Source: Nitrosomonadales bacterium
Lineage (GTDB): Bacteria > Pseudomonadota > Gammaproteobacteria > Burkholderiales > Gallionellaceae
Reading direction: 5' to 3'
Length of the DNA: 59,581 nucleotides
NCBI GenBank assembly: GCA_016721605.1
Contig: JADKHS010000012.1
Coordinates: forward strand, 1-59,581
Shown here: positions 50,105-59,581 of the stretch, one piece after another
Layout of the letters: each line of letters opens with the position of its first letter
Position numbering within the stretch: the stretch's first letter is position 1
Notes under the pieces: generated by a model
Databases searched by the model: none
What the model was told of the DNA's origin: nothing
What the model saw: only the letters and a program-made list of their open reading frames with translations
Made by a program: the position numbers and the translations under genes

Positions 50105-52733
50105 CGATAATAATTGGCACACGCTTACCACCGATGAAACCGCGCAACGTCTAGAGACCAACCCGCAATCCGGCTTGAGTTCGGCCAATGCGGCCAAACG
50201 GCTGGCGCAATATGGCGCCAATGAATTAAAGGAAAAGCGCGCGCGTTCTCTCTGGCGCATGTTGCTCGACCAGTTCGCCGATTTCATGATCATCGTACTG
50301 GTCGGCGCGGCAGTCGTTTCCGGCATCGTGGGCGATGTCGAAGACACCGTTGCCATCATCGTCATCGTGATCCTTAATGCGGTGATCGGATTCGTCCAGG
50401 AATACCGCGCGGAGCAGGCGATGGCAGCGCTCAAGCGCATGTCCGAGGCGGGTGCGCATGTGTTGCGCGATGGCCAGGCGGAAATCGTCAACTCATCGGG
50501 GCTGGTGCCGGGCGATGTGGTACTGCTGGAGGCAGGCAACGTGGTGCCCGCCGATTTGCGCATCATCGAGACGGCACGGCTCAAGATCGATGAGTCCGCA
50601 CTCACCGGCGAATCGGTCGCGGTGGAAAAGCAAACCCAAGCGCTGACCATCGCTGCCGCGCCGCTGGGCGACAAAATCTGTCTGGCTTACAAAGGCACCA
50701 TCGTTACTTACGGGCGCGCACGTGGCCTGGTAGTGGCGACCGGCATGAACAGTGAACTAGGCAAGATCGCCGCCCTGCTCAGCGAAGACAGCGAAACAAA
50801 AACACCGATGCAAAAACGGCTGGCACGCTTCGGCAAACTACTGGCGCTAGCGGCACTGGCAGTCTGCGCGCTGGTATTTATCGTCGGCGTGCTGCGCGGT
50901 GAGCCGGTGCTGCTGATGTTCATGACCGCAGTCAGCCTGGCGGTGGCGGCCATTCCCGAAGCCCTGCCCGCAGTGGTGACGGTTTCACTGGCTTTAGGCG
51001 CGCGTAAGATGGTCAAGCAGCACGCCCTGATCCGCCGCCTGCCCGCCGTTGAAACGCTGGGGTCGGTCACGTTTATCTGCTCCGACAAAACCGGCACGCT
51101 CACCCAGAACAAAATGCACGTGACAGCGATTTACGCCGACGGTGCGTTACGCGACACGTGGCAGGATGAAAACAAGGCAGAACCCTGGCCGACACTATTC
51201 CATGCATTGGCGTTAAGCAACGACGCGCATCTGGATAGCCACAACAAGGCGCACGGCGAGCCGACCGAAGCGACCCTGCTGCACGCCGCGCAAGCGGCAG
51301 GCTGGGACAAGACGGCGCTGGAGAATGAGGCGCCGCGCCTCAAAGAGCTGCCGTTCGATTCCGAACGCAAGCGCATGACCACCTTTCACGGCACCGCTGA
51401 AAATGTCATCGCCTACACCAAGGGTTCGCCGGAAGCGGTGCTGCCTTGCTGCGAGCGGGTGCTGATGGCTGATGGCGAACAAAACATCGACCGGGCAGCC
51501 TTGTTACAGCAAACCGAATTAATGGCTGCCGACGGCTTGCGCGTATTGGCGATAGCCTATCGCCATTGGCCAGCGTTACCGGCAAGCGAGCGGCCTAACG
51601 AACTGGAGAGCGGACTAATATTTCTCGGTTTCGTCGGCCTGATCGATCCGCCGCGCAGCGAAGCCAAAGGGGCTGTTTCCTTGTGCAAATCGGCCGGCAT
51701 CACACCGGTGATGATCACCGGCGACCATCCTGCCACCGCGCGCGCGATTGCCCGTGAGCTCGGCATTCTCGTTAACGGCGATGGCAAAGTGATGACGGGT
51801 GTCGAGTTGGAGCAACTGGATCAAACGGCTTTCGAAGCGGAAGTCGAACATGTGCGGGTTTATGCACGTGTCGATCCCGCCCAGAAGATAAAAATCGTCC
51901 AAGCACTGCAAGACAAAAGCGAGGTAGTGGCGATGACCGGTGACGGGGTCAACGACGCGCCCGCGCTCAAAGCTGCGGACATCGGCATCGCCATGGGCAA
52001 GGGTGGCACCGACGTGGCACGCGAGGCGGCCCACATGGTGCTGCTCGACGACAACTTCGCCACCATCGTGCACGCGGTGCGCGAGGGACGACGCATTTTC
52101 GACAACATCCGCAAATTTATCAAATACACCATGACCAGCAATGCCGGTGAAATATGGACGATTTTCCTCGCGCCATTTCTCGGCCTGCCCATTCCGCTGC
52201 TGCCGATCCACATCCTGTGGATCAATCTGGTCACCGATGGACTGCCCGGCTTGGCCCTGACAGCGGAGCCCGCCGAGCACGGCATCATGCGCCGCCCGCC
52301 ACGCCCGCTCCATGAAAGCATATTCGCGCACGGCATGTGGCAACACATGATCTGGGTCGGGTTACTGATGGGCGGAATATGCCTCATGACACAGGCATGG
52401 GCATTACATAGCGGATCAGCACACTGGCAAACCATGGTGTTCACTGTTTTGACCCTCTCCCAAATGGGACACGTGCTCGCCATCCGTACCGAAAAGGAGT
52501 CGCTGTTCAGCGTCGGCGTATTTTCCAATCCACTGCTAATTTTCGCCGTGCTGCTGACTTTCGCGCTGCAAATGGCAACGATCTACGTGCCCGCGCTCAA
52601 CCCGATTTTCAAAACACAACCCCTGAGCATGGGTGAACTTGGGCTCTGCCTCGCTTTATCCAGCGTGGTGTTCTTTGCCGTGGAAATCGAGAAATGGCTA
52701 GTGCGGCGGGGATTGATATACCGCTCGAATTGA
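50094..52733 (+). CDS. P2A-type cation ATPase, probably Ca2+-exporting
   Basis: An intact P-type ATPase of 879 residues from the ATG at 50094. Domains are an N-terminal cytoplasmic region (LTTDETAQRLETNP, AKRLAQYGANEL), the actuator (LKIDESALTGESVAVEK with TGES), membrane helix 4 with AIPEALPAVVTVSLALGARK, phosphorylation site CSDKTGTLTQNKM (Asp 331), nucleotide domain with YTKGSPEAVLPC, hinge MTGDGVNDAPALKAADIGIA, and helices 5-10. PEALPA in helix 4, NAGEIWTIF in helix 5 and NLVTDGLPGLAL in helix 6 fit the Ca2+/Mn2+ PMR1-like group. The overlap with the exchanger gene supports a role in calcium removal. Confidence 0.9.
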   Translation: MHNNDNNWHTLTTDETAQRLETNPQSGLSSANAAKRLAQYGANELKEKRARSLWRMLLDQFADFMIIVLVGAAVVSGIVGDVEDTVAIIVIVILNAVIGFVQEYRAEQAMAALKRMSEAGAHVLRDGQAEIVNSSGLVPGDVVLLEAGNVVPADLRIIETARLKIDESALTGESVAVEKQTQALTIAAAPLGDKICLAYKGTIVTYGRARGLVVATGMNSELGKIAALLSEDSETKTPMQKRLARFGKLLALAALAVCALVFIVGVLRGEPVLLMFMTAVSLAVAAIPEALPAVVTVSLALGARKMVKQHALIRRLPAVETLGSVTFICSDKTGTLTQNKMHVTAIYADGALRDTWQDENKAEPWPTLFHALALSNDAHLDSHNKAHGEPTEATLLHAAQAAGWDKTALENEAPRLKELPFDSERKRMTTFHGTAENVIAYTKGSPEAVLPCCERVLMADGEQNIDRAALLQQTELMAADGLRVLAIAYRHWPALPASERPNELESGLIFLGFVGLIDPPRSEAKGAVSLCKSAGITPVMITGDHPATARAIARELGILVNGDGKVMTGVELEQLDQTAFEAEVEHVRVYARVDPAQKIKIVQALQDKSEVVAMTGDGVNDAPALKAADIGIAMGKGGTDVAREAAHMVLLDDNFATIVHAVREGRRIFDNIRKFIKYTMTSNAGEIWTIFLAPFLGLPIPLLPIHILWINLVTDGLPGLALTAEPAEHGIMRRPPRPLHESIFAHGMWQHMIWVGLLMGGICLMTQAWALHSGSAHWQTMVFTVLTLSQMGHVLAIRTEKESLFSVGVFSNPLLIFAVLLTFALQMATIYVPALNPIFKTQPLSMGELGLCLALSSVVFFAVEIEKWLVRRGLIYRSN

Positions 52734-52763
52734 CTATAGACCTGCGACAGACGCCCCGCAGAA

Positions 52764-52928
52764 AGATTGAATGCGGATCTCAAGCATGTCATCACTTTAA
52801 AGGTGCCAGTACGCACCAAGGCAAAACTCAGCGCTGCTGCGACAGATCACATGACCATGCTTGAGCAAAACCCCGAACGCGTGCGCCGCTATTTCGGCGA
52901 TCCAAAAGTCGCCTATGCGGCTTCATGA
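52764..52928 (+). pseudogene. C-terminal remnant, possibly of a transposase
   Basis: The frame RLNADLKHVITLKVPVRTKA continues KLSAAATDHMTMLEQNPERV and RRYFGDPKVAYAAS before the TGA at 52926. It has strong protein-like composition but no start and no upstream body. I suspect the tail of a transposase, without proof. It faces the hsdM remnant, with stops 15 bp apart. Confidence 0.35.
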
Positions 52929-52943
52929 ACAATTCGTACCGAA

Positions 52944-53136
52944 TCAATAGGGTAATAGCGGTAGCCCAAGTTCCTTGAGGAATCCGTTGTGTTTCTCGGT
53001 AGCCTCATTGATCTGTTTTTCCAGCATCGCTAATTCGGTATGGACAGTCTCCAAATCGATCGTTTCTTCCTGCATTGCCGTGCTGATATAGCGCGAAATG
53101 TTCAGGTTATAAGTGAGACGAAGCGCAAGAATTTGT
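52944..53136 (-). pseudogene. HsdM C-terminal remnant (type I restriction-modification methylase)
   Basis: About 63 codons remain: ALRLTYNLNISRYISTAMQE, EETIDLETVHTELAMLEKQI and NEATEKHNGFLKELGLPLLP. The NLNISRY....EE.IDL pattern and the KHN.FLKELGL end are typical of HsdM-type N6-adenine methylases. The catalytic part (NPPF/Y) is gone; the frame meets a stop at about 53139. Bases 53137-53290 hold nothing recognisable. Confidence 0.65.
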
Positions 53137-53290
53137 TGTTAGTGAGGGGTAGCATACGACCCACACCGGCCCGTCAAGATGCTTGCAGCCAAAGCCCGCT
53201 TCTCGGCCTAAGCCGCCGCTCGCAGGCAATCTGATTCACTTGGCTACCGATGTCTGCTTATCACAATATTGAACATAGCTTTACCTGCCA

Positions 53291-55369
53291 TCAGTCAGAA
53301 ATGACCTGCAAATCATCAAGGAATTCCGAAGCAGGCTCAACGCTGGTCACCAACAGATGGTCTCTAGCACGAGTGCAGGCGACGTAGAGCAAATGGCGTT
53401 CGGTGTTGTAGACCTCTTCCAGGTCTGCGTTGTCAGCTACGGTTTCTATGCGAACCTGTGAAGGGATAATTTCATCATCACAGGCCATCACAACCACCAC
53501 GCGGAATTCCAGCCCTTTGGCTAGGTGCATGGTGCTGATGGAGACATAGCCTCTGGTAGTTTCAACGCGTTCGTCAAGCACTTTGAATGGCAACCCAGCC
53601 TTACTGACAGCCGCACTGGCGCGATCAAGTTCAGCGTCAGAGCGGACGAACACGCCGATCTCGTGTGCGCCAATTCCCTCATTGCTCCTATCCATTAGCC
53701 ATTCGCCGACTGCGTTGATTTCTTCTGCCTGATTGCCAAATGACTTTATGACCGGAGCCGTGCCGTTGAACACCGACACAGTGCCACGTCGGTCTTCTGT
53801 GTTGCCGTCCACGTCGAAAACTTCCGGCCCCAACAATCTATCGGCCTGCATTCTGATCTGGTGTGACGTGCGGTAGTTGATGTGTAAGGTTCGAGAACGC
53901 CCGCGAATATCCACGCCCATGGACTTCCACGAAAACGGCTGCTGGAAAATCCGCTGACCGAGGTCGCCCGCAAAGAACAGCGCATCGGCACGCCATGAAC
54001 CCATCGCCGCCAGAAAGCGCAGTTGGGCAATGCTGACATCTTGTGCCTCGTCCATTACAGCGAAGTCGAAAGGCGGGTGTTTGCGCTCGGTAATTTGCGT
54101 GGCCAACTGGCTGAACATCATTGCATGGGTAATCAGCCCTTGCGACTTTAATGCACCCCGCACAGCATCAAATATAGACCACAACAAGGCGCGCTGTTGC
54201 TCAGGCAGCCGTGTTTTCCCCAGTCGCTTCACGTTGCGATAAGCCTCCCAGCTATCCAACTGCCAGGCGTCCACAATTTCGTCCCACTCCGATTTCAGAA
54301 AATGTGTGCTGAATCTTTGCCCGCCCACCTTGCTGGCGGCATCAATAAGCAGTTGCCTGATCTTGTCCAGGGTGGCTATGCTCGGTCGTCAAAGTGCAGT
54401 TCATAAAAGCCGCTCGCCTATTGCGTTCATGGAATGCACTTCCAACCGCTCAGCCAGTCGTGGTTCGTTACTGATCAGCCGCCGCAGCTTGGTGCGCAGC
54501 GCATTCGCCAAGGTGTCCGAAAATGTAGTCAGCAGCACGCGAGATTCAGGGTGTTGCCGTGCTAGGAACACAGCACGGTGAAGTGCGACAATGGTCTTGC
54601 CTGTGCCCGCCGAGCCAGACACACGCGCCGGGCCAGTATATTCCCGTTCCACCCACTGCCTTTGCGCCGGGTGAAGAAAAGTCGTCCACTTCTCCCAAGG
54701 GAATTCCAGCGCACGCTCCAACTCCTCAATATCATTCATCACGCGGAATCGGCGTTGGGCATCGGGGTGTGCGAATGGATCAGTGCCTGCTGCGACTGGC
54801 GGCACCACTTGCGGTTTGCCTCCGGTAGCCAGCTCCAGCAAGGCTTCTGCTGCCTCAGCCGGTAGGTGTTCAGCCAGATCAAGCAGACTGTCCTCGTCTG
54901 CCCGTTGCACATCAAGCAACCACTCTTGGGGTACGCCGTAGCTCAGCAATACCTCTTCGGCGACGTGAGCGAACAGGCACGGCTTCGCAGCGGGATATTG
55001 CGTCACCTCGACATACTTGGGAATAATGATTTCCTGTACCGTCTCGCGTATCTCCACCAACTGCGCCGCACCGGTTTGCGGGTGGGTTTCCAGCTTGCGC
55101 CGTGCCGCCCAGTCATACGCATTGTCGTGATGATCCACATAACACAGCAACAGGCTGACATCGGTTTTGTGAACAATCAGACGAATGTCGCTGCTGGCTC
55201 GTACCGACCAGAAGTTCTTGTCCCGAGCCTTGTCCAGCTTGTGGAAGCTCATGCCGGGATTGGCCGGATTCATTTGCAGATCAAAGGCGGTGGTCTTGAC
55301 GGATTTTTGCTCATCGCCGGTGAGCTTGGCGAGGCTGTCGGTGAAGGTGTCGGCGATACGAAAATCCAT
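53291..55369 (-). CDS. Superfamily 1 (UvrD-like) helicase with N-terminal RelE/ParE-like domain (one frameshift)
   Basis: Residues 1-92 resemble a RelE/ParE toxin fold (ADTFTDSLAKLTGDEQKSVK, MSFHKLDKARDKNFWSVRAS, LLCYVDHHDNAYDWAARRKL). After a linker comes an SF1A helicase with Walker A SGSAGTGKTIVALHRAV (about 251-267). Past a break near 54400 follow FAVMDEAQDVS (II), FFAGDLGQRIFQ (III), LHINYRTSHQIR (IV), ISTMHLAKGLEFRVVVV (V) and LLYVACTRARDHLLV (VI). About 692 residues in total. The start overlaps the rhuM stop (TGATG). The domain pairing and neighbours suggest a nucleic-acid-targeting defence role; this is inference. Confidence 0.82.
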
Positions 55370-56362
55370 CAGTCTTCCTTCCCTGGCGTTTTAGCAGGTA
55401 ACCGCTTCACCATCTGGTCGAAGTCCGACTCGAAATGCTGGTCGTCCAATACCCGGAACTTACCGAACTCCTGTTCAGCATGTGCCTTGGCCAACTCAGC
55501 CGATACCTTGCCCGCGCCTTGCAAAATCTCGCGGTCATTCAGTGTCAGGAAACCTTCCAGTTTACTGATCCAGTCCTGCATGGTCATGGCAATACGCCGC
55601 ATCGCCTGACCTTCGGCGAAAATCAAATACTGTTCGGCCAGGTTATTGAGGGCGCGCAGCTCTTCATCGTTCAGGTAATTCTTGGCGATGCTCACATCAG
55701 CCTTACGAATGCGCGCCCCCTCCCAAGTCGTCAGCCCCATATTCGGCTGGCTGCTGTCGGCACGAGTAACGATCAGCCCGGCGGCAGTCTGGCCGTGAAT
55801 GGCGTAATGCACCTTGTTCTGCACCGTGGCAAAAAACGTCTGAGTGAGCGCATGGCTGGCATCGTAATCAACGCTGGTGGTGTAAATGTCCGTGATTTTC
55901 TGGTAAAAACGCCGCTCGCTGGTGCGTATGTCTTGCAGGCGGCGTGTCAGCTCGTCGAAGTAATCCCGCCCTTGCCGGGATTCTTCAACCTGCGTCGTCC
56001 AGCACAAAGCCCTTAACGATGTATTCCTTCAGCTTGTCGTTGGCCCATTGACGAAAGCGCACACCGACCGGGCTGCGCACCCGGAAGCCCAGAGCCAGCA
56101 CCATGTCCAGATTGTAGTGCGCCACCTCATACTGTTTGCCGTCTGCGGCAGTTGTTCGGAATAACCGAACAACTGAATTTTCAACCAATTCGCCATCTTC
56201 AAAGATGTGCTTGATGTGCTCGCTGATGGTGCCCTTGGCCTTGCCGAACAACTCGGTCAACTGCTTCTGGCTCAGCCACAGGGTTTCCGCCTCCAGCATC
56301 ACGTCGATGCGGGTGGAGCCGTCTTCGCTTTGGTAGATCATGAATTGTTGAGGTTCGGTCAT
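55369..56362 (-). CDS. rhuM: RhuM-family protein (frameshifted)
   Basis: The N-terminal part starts MTEPQQFMIYQSEDGSTRID. It has a helix-turn-helix-like segment (LWLSQKQLTELFGKAKGTIS, EHIKHIFEDGEL) and YNLDMVLALGFRVRSPVGVR, FRQWANDKLKEYIVKGF, which is the RhuM signature. Two shifts near 55990 separate it from a 210-residue C-terminal part (GRDYFDELTRRLQDIRTSER, FYQKITDIYTTSVDYDA). Named after a Salmonella gene, the family is widespread in islands and near type I restriction loci; its biochemical role is not settled. Total about 330 residues, normal. Confidence 0.85.
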
Positions 56363-56446
56363 AATTTCATCTTGTCATTAATTTTGACGGCCTTATGCTC
56401 CACGCCAGTGAGTTTGGCAGGGTGTCGGCGATTCGAAAGTCCACGA

Positions 56447-57687
56447 TTAAGAGAGTGACTGTTTTTTTGGCAAAATAGTTTTCAGGTAATCCTCTGTTGC
56501 CTCAAATATCGGCTCAGCCTGATTAAACTTTTTCATCAGTGGAATTACCTTGGTGCGCACCCCCATGCCTCGTGAATCAACATAGGCATAATCACGAAGG
56601 ATTTCCATAATCAGTGTGTTTCGTGGTGATCGTTGCCCTGCAACCATTTTGCTAATGGTCATGGAATTCTGAAGCTTTCCAGGGCTGATAACCTCTAATC
56701 GATCCGAATAATTTGTTACTTCTATGTCTACCGCCCTTGTCCAATCACGATGCACTAGGGCATTGATTACCGTTTCACGAACTGCTTCCCAAGGATAAAA
56801 GGACATCTTTTCCCTGCGCATGTGTTCATCAATTTCAGGTGATTCTTGTGTAATAAATGGCTCTATGGTTAAAGCAAATTTTTCAATCAGACCTTCATCG
56901 ACCAACTGTTTTTTCCCTGACTCGTCGATTTTCCATCTGCCAACTAGAGGAGCGTCCAATACAACATCCAGTGTTGCCTGATATTCTTTGTCCGTCCCTG
57001 AGAATGCCATCACTCGCAATCCGGCCTGCCGAAGAAAACGCCGAGGGTTTATACCAAAACAAACCACACCAGCTACTGAGCACACAGTATTTCCCAAACC
57101 GTCGGAAGCCATCAGACCGAGGCCTAACAAACGCTCTTCCCATTCTGCGTCAGCGCTGGGTATTTCAGGGTCTCTTATGATGCCTGACAAATAGTAGCTG
57201 AGCCGATCCATATCAAGATTGGACAAAGAAGTCCCGGTCACAGGAAGCACCTCAACATGCAATAATCCACCACTTTCAAAAAGCCGCAATTGTTGTTCTC
57301 GTGAGGCTTTTTCAGAACGATCTCCCATACGAATATAAATTTCCTCCCTGTTGTCGTGTTTCAACATGTAGGGTTTGGAAATGCCGGGGGCAATCGTAAT
57401 AACAGCAACCCGGTGCTGGTCATCAATTTTTATCTCCTCATAAAATGGGATAATTTGAGGAAATACTTTGTCACGAAATACATTCAGAACCCATTCCTGG
57501 GTATTTTTTTGTTGGATTCCTGATATCGTTCCATCATCCTCGACGCCGAGAAGCAGCCTGCCCCCTGAAGGTTTGCCAGAGCGACAATTTCTTTAGCCAA
57601 CTGTTCTGGACGAATATCATCCCGCTTGAATTCAACCCCAGAATTTTCACCGTTAGCGATGATTTCCAATAGTTCAGCTTTCAACAT
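56447..57687 (-). CDS. AlbA_2 (Schlafen-type) domain protein with GHKL-like C-terminus (one frameshift)
   Basis: The start MLKAELLEIIANGENSGVEF leads into KRDDIRPEQLAKEIVALANL, the AlbA_2 pattern E.K(R)....... I.A.AN..GG. A C5 run at 57561-57565 (plus strand) breaks the frame. One more base gives GGRLLLGVEDDGTISGI, IAPGISKPYMLKHDNREEIY and IRMGDRS. The C-terminal half has WEAVRETVINALVHRDW, then DRLEVISPGKL and SRGMGVRTKV, matching the ATPase-like module of RecG-like/AlbA_2 proteins. About 413 residues. Three bases after the AAA ATPase gene and 84 bp before rhuM. Such proteins are probable nucleic-acid-binding regulators or defence factors. Confidence 0.8.
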
Positions 57688-57690
57688 AGT

Positions 57691-59581
57691 TTATCTGTAT
57701 CCGTATTTTGCTTTGCGTTGATTAAAGGCAGTCTTGCCCTTCAAGAATATTGGCGGCTTTATCCCGGATTGTGTTACATCAATAGCGCCTTGCGATTCGA
57801 AGGCATTTTCAGCGGGCCTTCTTGTTACCTCAAAACACCTATCCACTCAGCGTCACCAAACACCGGTATATTGGCGTTATGAGTTGCAAAGATGAACTGA
57901 CGAGCTATCTTGGCAGACCTTAATTCCGTCACAATGCGATCCGCAATAAAGGCGTTATCAAGATTATCTTCTGGCTGATCCATTAGCAATGGATCAAGAT
58001 TTTGCAGAAGCAGCAAATGCAAAATCGCTGTGCATTGTTGGCCGGTGGATAGTTTGTCCAGAGCCCTAAATGTTTCCGCTCCCTCATGAGCCGTATTCAA
58101 CTCAATACTAATCAAGTCCGGCAATTCAATCTCTTCCAGTTGAAGAACCTGTTCTGTTGAGAGGCGTGGCAGGGCATCGGCTACAGTGGGCGTAATGCCC
58201 CAGCTGGCATCCGCGCAACGCATCTGCGCCTTGTCGCACCATTTCGGCTAATTTTACGGGCGAAAAATCGTCACCGCCTCCCTTCACCCATGAGAAAGTC
58301 GGCCCTTCGCCAACATTGTCTGATCTGCAGCCCAAAGAATTGAATCACAGGGGCACGATCAACTTCTGGTTTTACTGTTAATTCAATTTTTCCAGAAAGA
58401 TTGTCTATTCAAGCTCTTTAGCGATCGTTCAAACTGTGCGGATCGATCCGCACGGATGGCTGACAAATCATCGGGATAGCTTTGCGCTGCTTTGATAAGC
58501 TCAGTTACAACCTTAATACGGTTATCAATCATCGTTTTCTTTGGACGAATCCGCTCAATTTCTTTTAACAACCGCTGGAATTCAAGCCCAATTTCCTTGC
58601 CAGTTTTTCCTTCGAAGACGAGCAACTCGCCAAAAGTTTTTTCCAGTGCCAAGCTCTTCCCTGTTGTATCTCAGCATCCAATTAGCGAGAAATACTGGGT
58701 CCAATCGTGGCTTTCGCAGTCACCATATTTTGCTGCCACTGACTCAGCAGTGCTTCTGCATCCCCACGTAGAGCATCCAATGCAGCTCGTATCTTGCGCA
58801 GATTTTCTGCATGAGGAAGGTGACTAATGGCGGATTCATGGGGAATACAGTATCTGTCAGGCTGTCTCTTTGTACAAGAATGCATTATCAAGATTTGGGC
58901 ATTCTTCCCCTATAGCCCTTTTCTGAATGCGCTTTTCCGTCTCCAGTAACGGCACTATTTTAAGCTTATCTTCCACCCCTAGCACTTTGAACTGGCCTAC
59001 TTGTTCTTCCAGTTTCGGAAGAAGCGCGACCTCATCTTCAATAGCTGCCACAGTAGCTTGTGCCTCGCTCAATTTTTCTGTTCTCTGCCAGCTTGTGATT
59101 CCTGAATTCGGAAACTTCACCCTCCTGCTGTCCAGCTTCCAGAAACCTGGTCAACAATTTGCGCTGACTGGATTTGTGGGCAATTTCGTATATCTCGTTC
59201 TGCCCGTAGATTTCAATCTCTGGCAACAGGTCAATCGGCGTAAATGTCGATAGATTACCGTTCTCATCCTTCACACTCGCACTTTCACCATAGCGCCTAG
59301 CAACAACAAAACTCTTACCATTCATTCGAGAGGAGCGGATCTAAGTTCTATCCCCGCTTTGGATTTTCAAGATTTTCTTTAATGATCTCATCGTGTTGTT
59401 TTTGTGCATTTTTGCCAATTGGTTTTAGTTGCAAGGCACTGTGATCCACTCAAAAGCAGTGTCGATTTTCCAGTTCCCCGTCCCCAATCACTGCCTTCAA
59501 ATGTTCCGGAGAAACCAATTTGAACTCCATCCAGATAGCCGCCAGTGACTTTCAGGCTTTCTATGCAGGAATAGTATTTTT
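57691..59581 (-). CDS. SMC/RecF-like AAA ATPase, 5' truncated by window end (many frameshifts)
   Basis: Running in from the right edge, the frames read IESLKVTGGYLDGVQIGFSG and WGRGTGKSTLLL (P-loop, 59460-59477), then FVVARRYGESASVKDENGN and LPEIEIYGQNEIYEIAHKSS. A long helical coiled coil follows (KLSEAQATVAAIEDEVALLP). The C-terminal half has LSTGQQCTAILHLLLLQN (signature), DPLLMDQPEDNLDNAFIADR (Walker B) and FATHNANIPVFGDAEW (H-loop). After a shift near 57828 it ends FNQRKAKYGYR at 57691. This order resembles TrlF-type ATPases (from memory). At least seven breaks occur in 1.9 kb. Co-directional with the next three genes. Confidence 0.75.

Noticed and set aside
51615..52528. Long minus-strand ORFs (over 200 codons) inside the P-type ATPase gene
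   Set aside because: They are antisense shadows of a well-conserved gene and have Cys/His/Arg-rich compositions unlike proteins.
53040..53234. 64-codon plus-strand ORF before the helicase gene
   Set aside because: It overlaps the hsdM remnant on the opposite strand and has no start signal or family resemblance.
1..59581. CRISPR array or tandem spacer-like repeats
   Set aside because: No series of regularly spaced identical repeats was seen anywhere; the only long repeats are the IS copies and the lptG fragment.

Overview
The gene content and operon order suggest a betaproteobacterium, probably of the Nitrosomonadales/Gallionellaceae type. The evidence is the hisC-B-H-A-F-I-E-hinT-tatABC run, the lptFG | pepA-holC-valS divergon, and a Fur-type box. 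This assignment is inference from gene order; no rRNA or tRNA was recognised.

Layout. 1-9 kb: a tetratricopeptide gene, an IS3 remnant, lptG, lptF, pepA, holC, a small gene, valS and tusA. All except tusA are broken by dense short indels, and valS also lacks about 155 codons. 9.2-15.2 kb: two near-identical copies of one insertion sequence flank an M23 peptidase gene and anmK. 15.2-22.5 kb: an Atm1-type ABC exporter, sucCD, galE and mgtE. 22.9-29.9 kb (minus strand): a histidine biosynthesis operon that ends in hinT and the Tat translocase. hisG and hisD are absent upstream of hisC. 30.6-45.2 kb: a complete cellulose secretion locus in two convergent units, bcsB-Z-C (plus) and dgkA-bcsE-F-Q-A-G (minus). 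45.2-49 kb: a patchwork of a Fur-boxed orphan gene, a second lptG 3' fragment joined to an IS3 fragment, a small secreted protein, a MITE-like element and two G/C homopolymer tracts. 49.1-52.7 kb: an overlapping calcium/cation exchanger and P2A-type ATPase pair. 52.7-59.6 kb (minus strand): a defence-type island with an hsdM tail, a UvrD-like helicase with a RelE/ParE-like N-terminus, RhuM, an AlbA_2/Schlafen-type protein and an SMC-like AAA ATPase cut by the window end.

How the genes may work together. BcsA/B make and export glucan under c-di-GMP control (PilZ in BcsA, the GIL family domain in BcsE). BcsC is the outer-membrane exit and BcsZ trims the polymer. BcsF/G should add phosphoethanolamine, and the co-directional dgkA could recycle the diacylglycerol BcsG releases. 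In the right-hand island, four genes have gaps of 84 bp or less or overlap, so they look like one transcription unit.

Reliability. Many genes are split by one-base homopolymer indels. The density is highest at both window ends, which looks more like consensus error at contig ends than biological decay. Where a gene is split, I give the reconstructed span and name the break.
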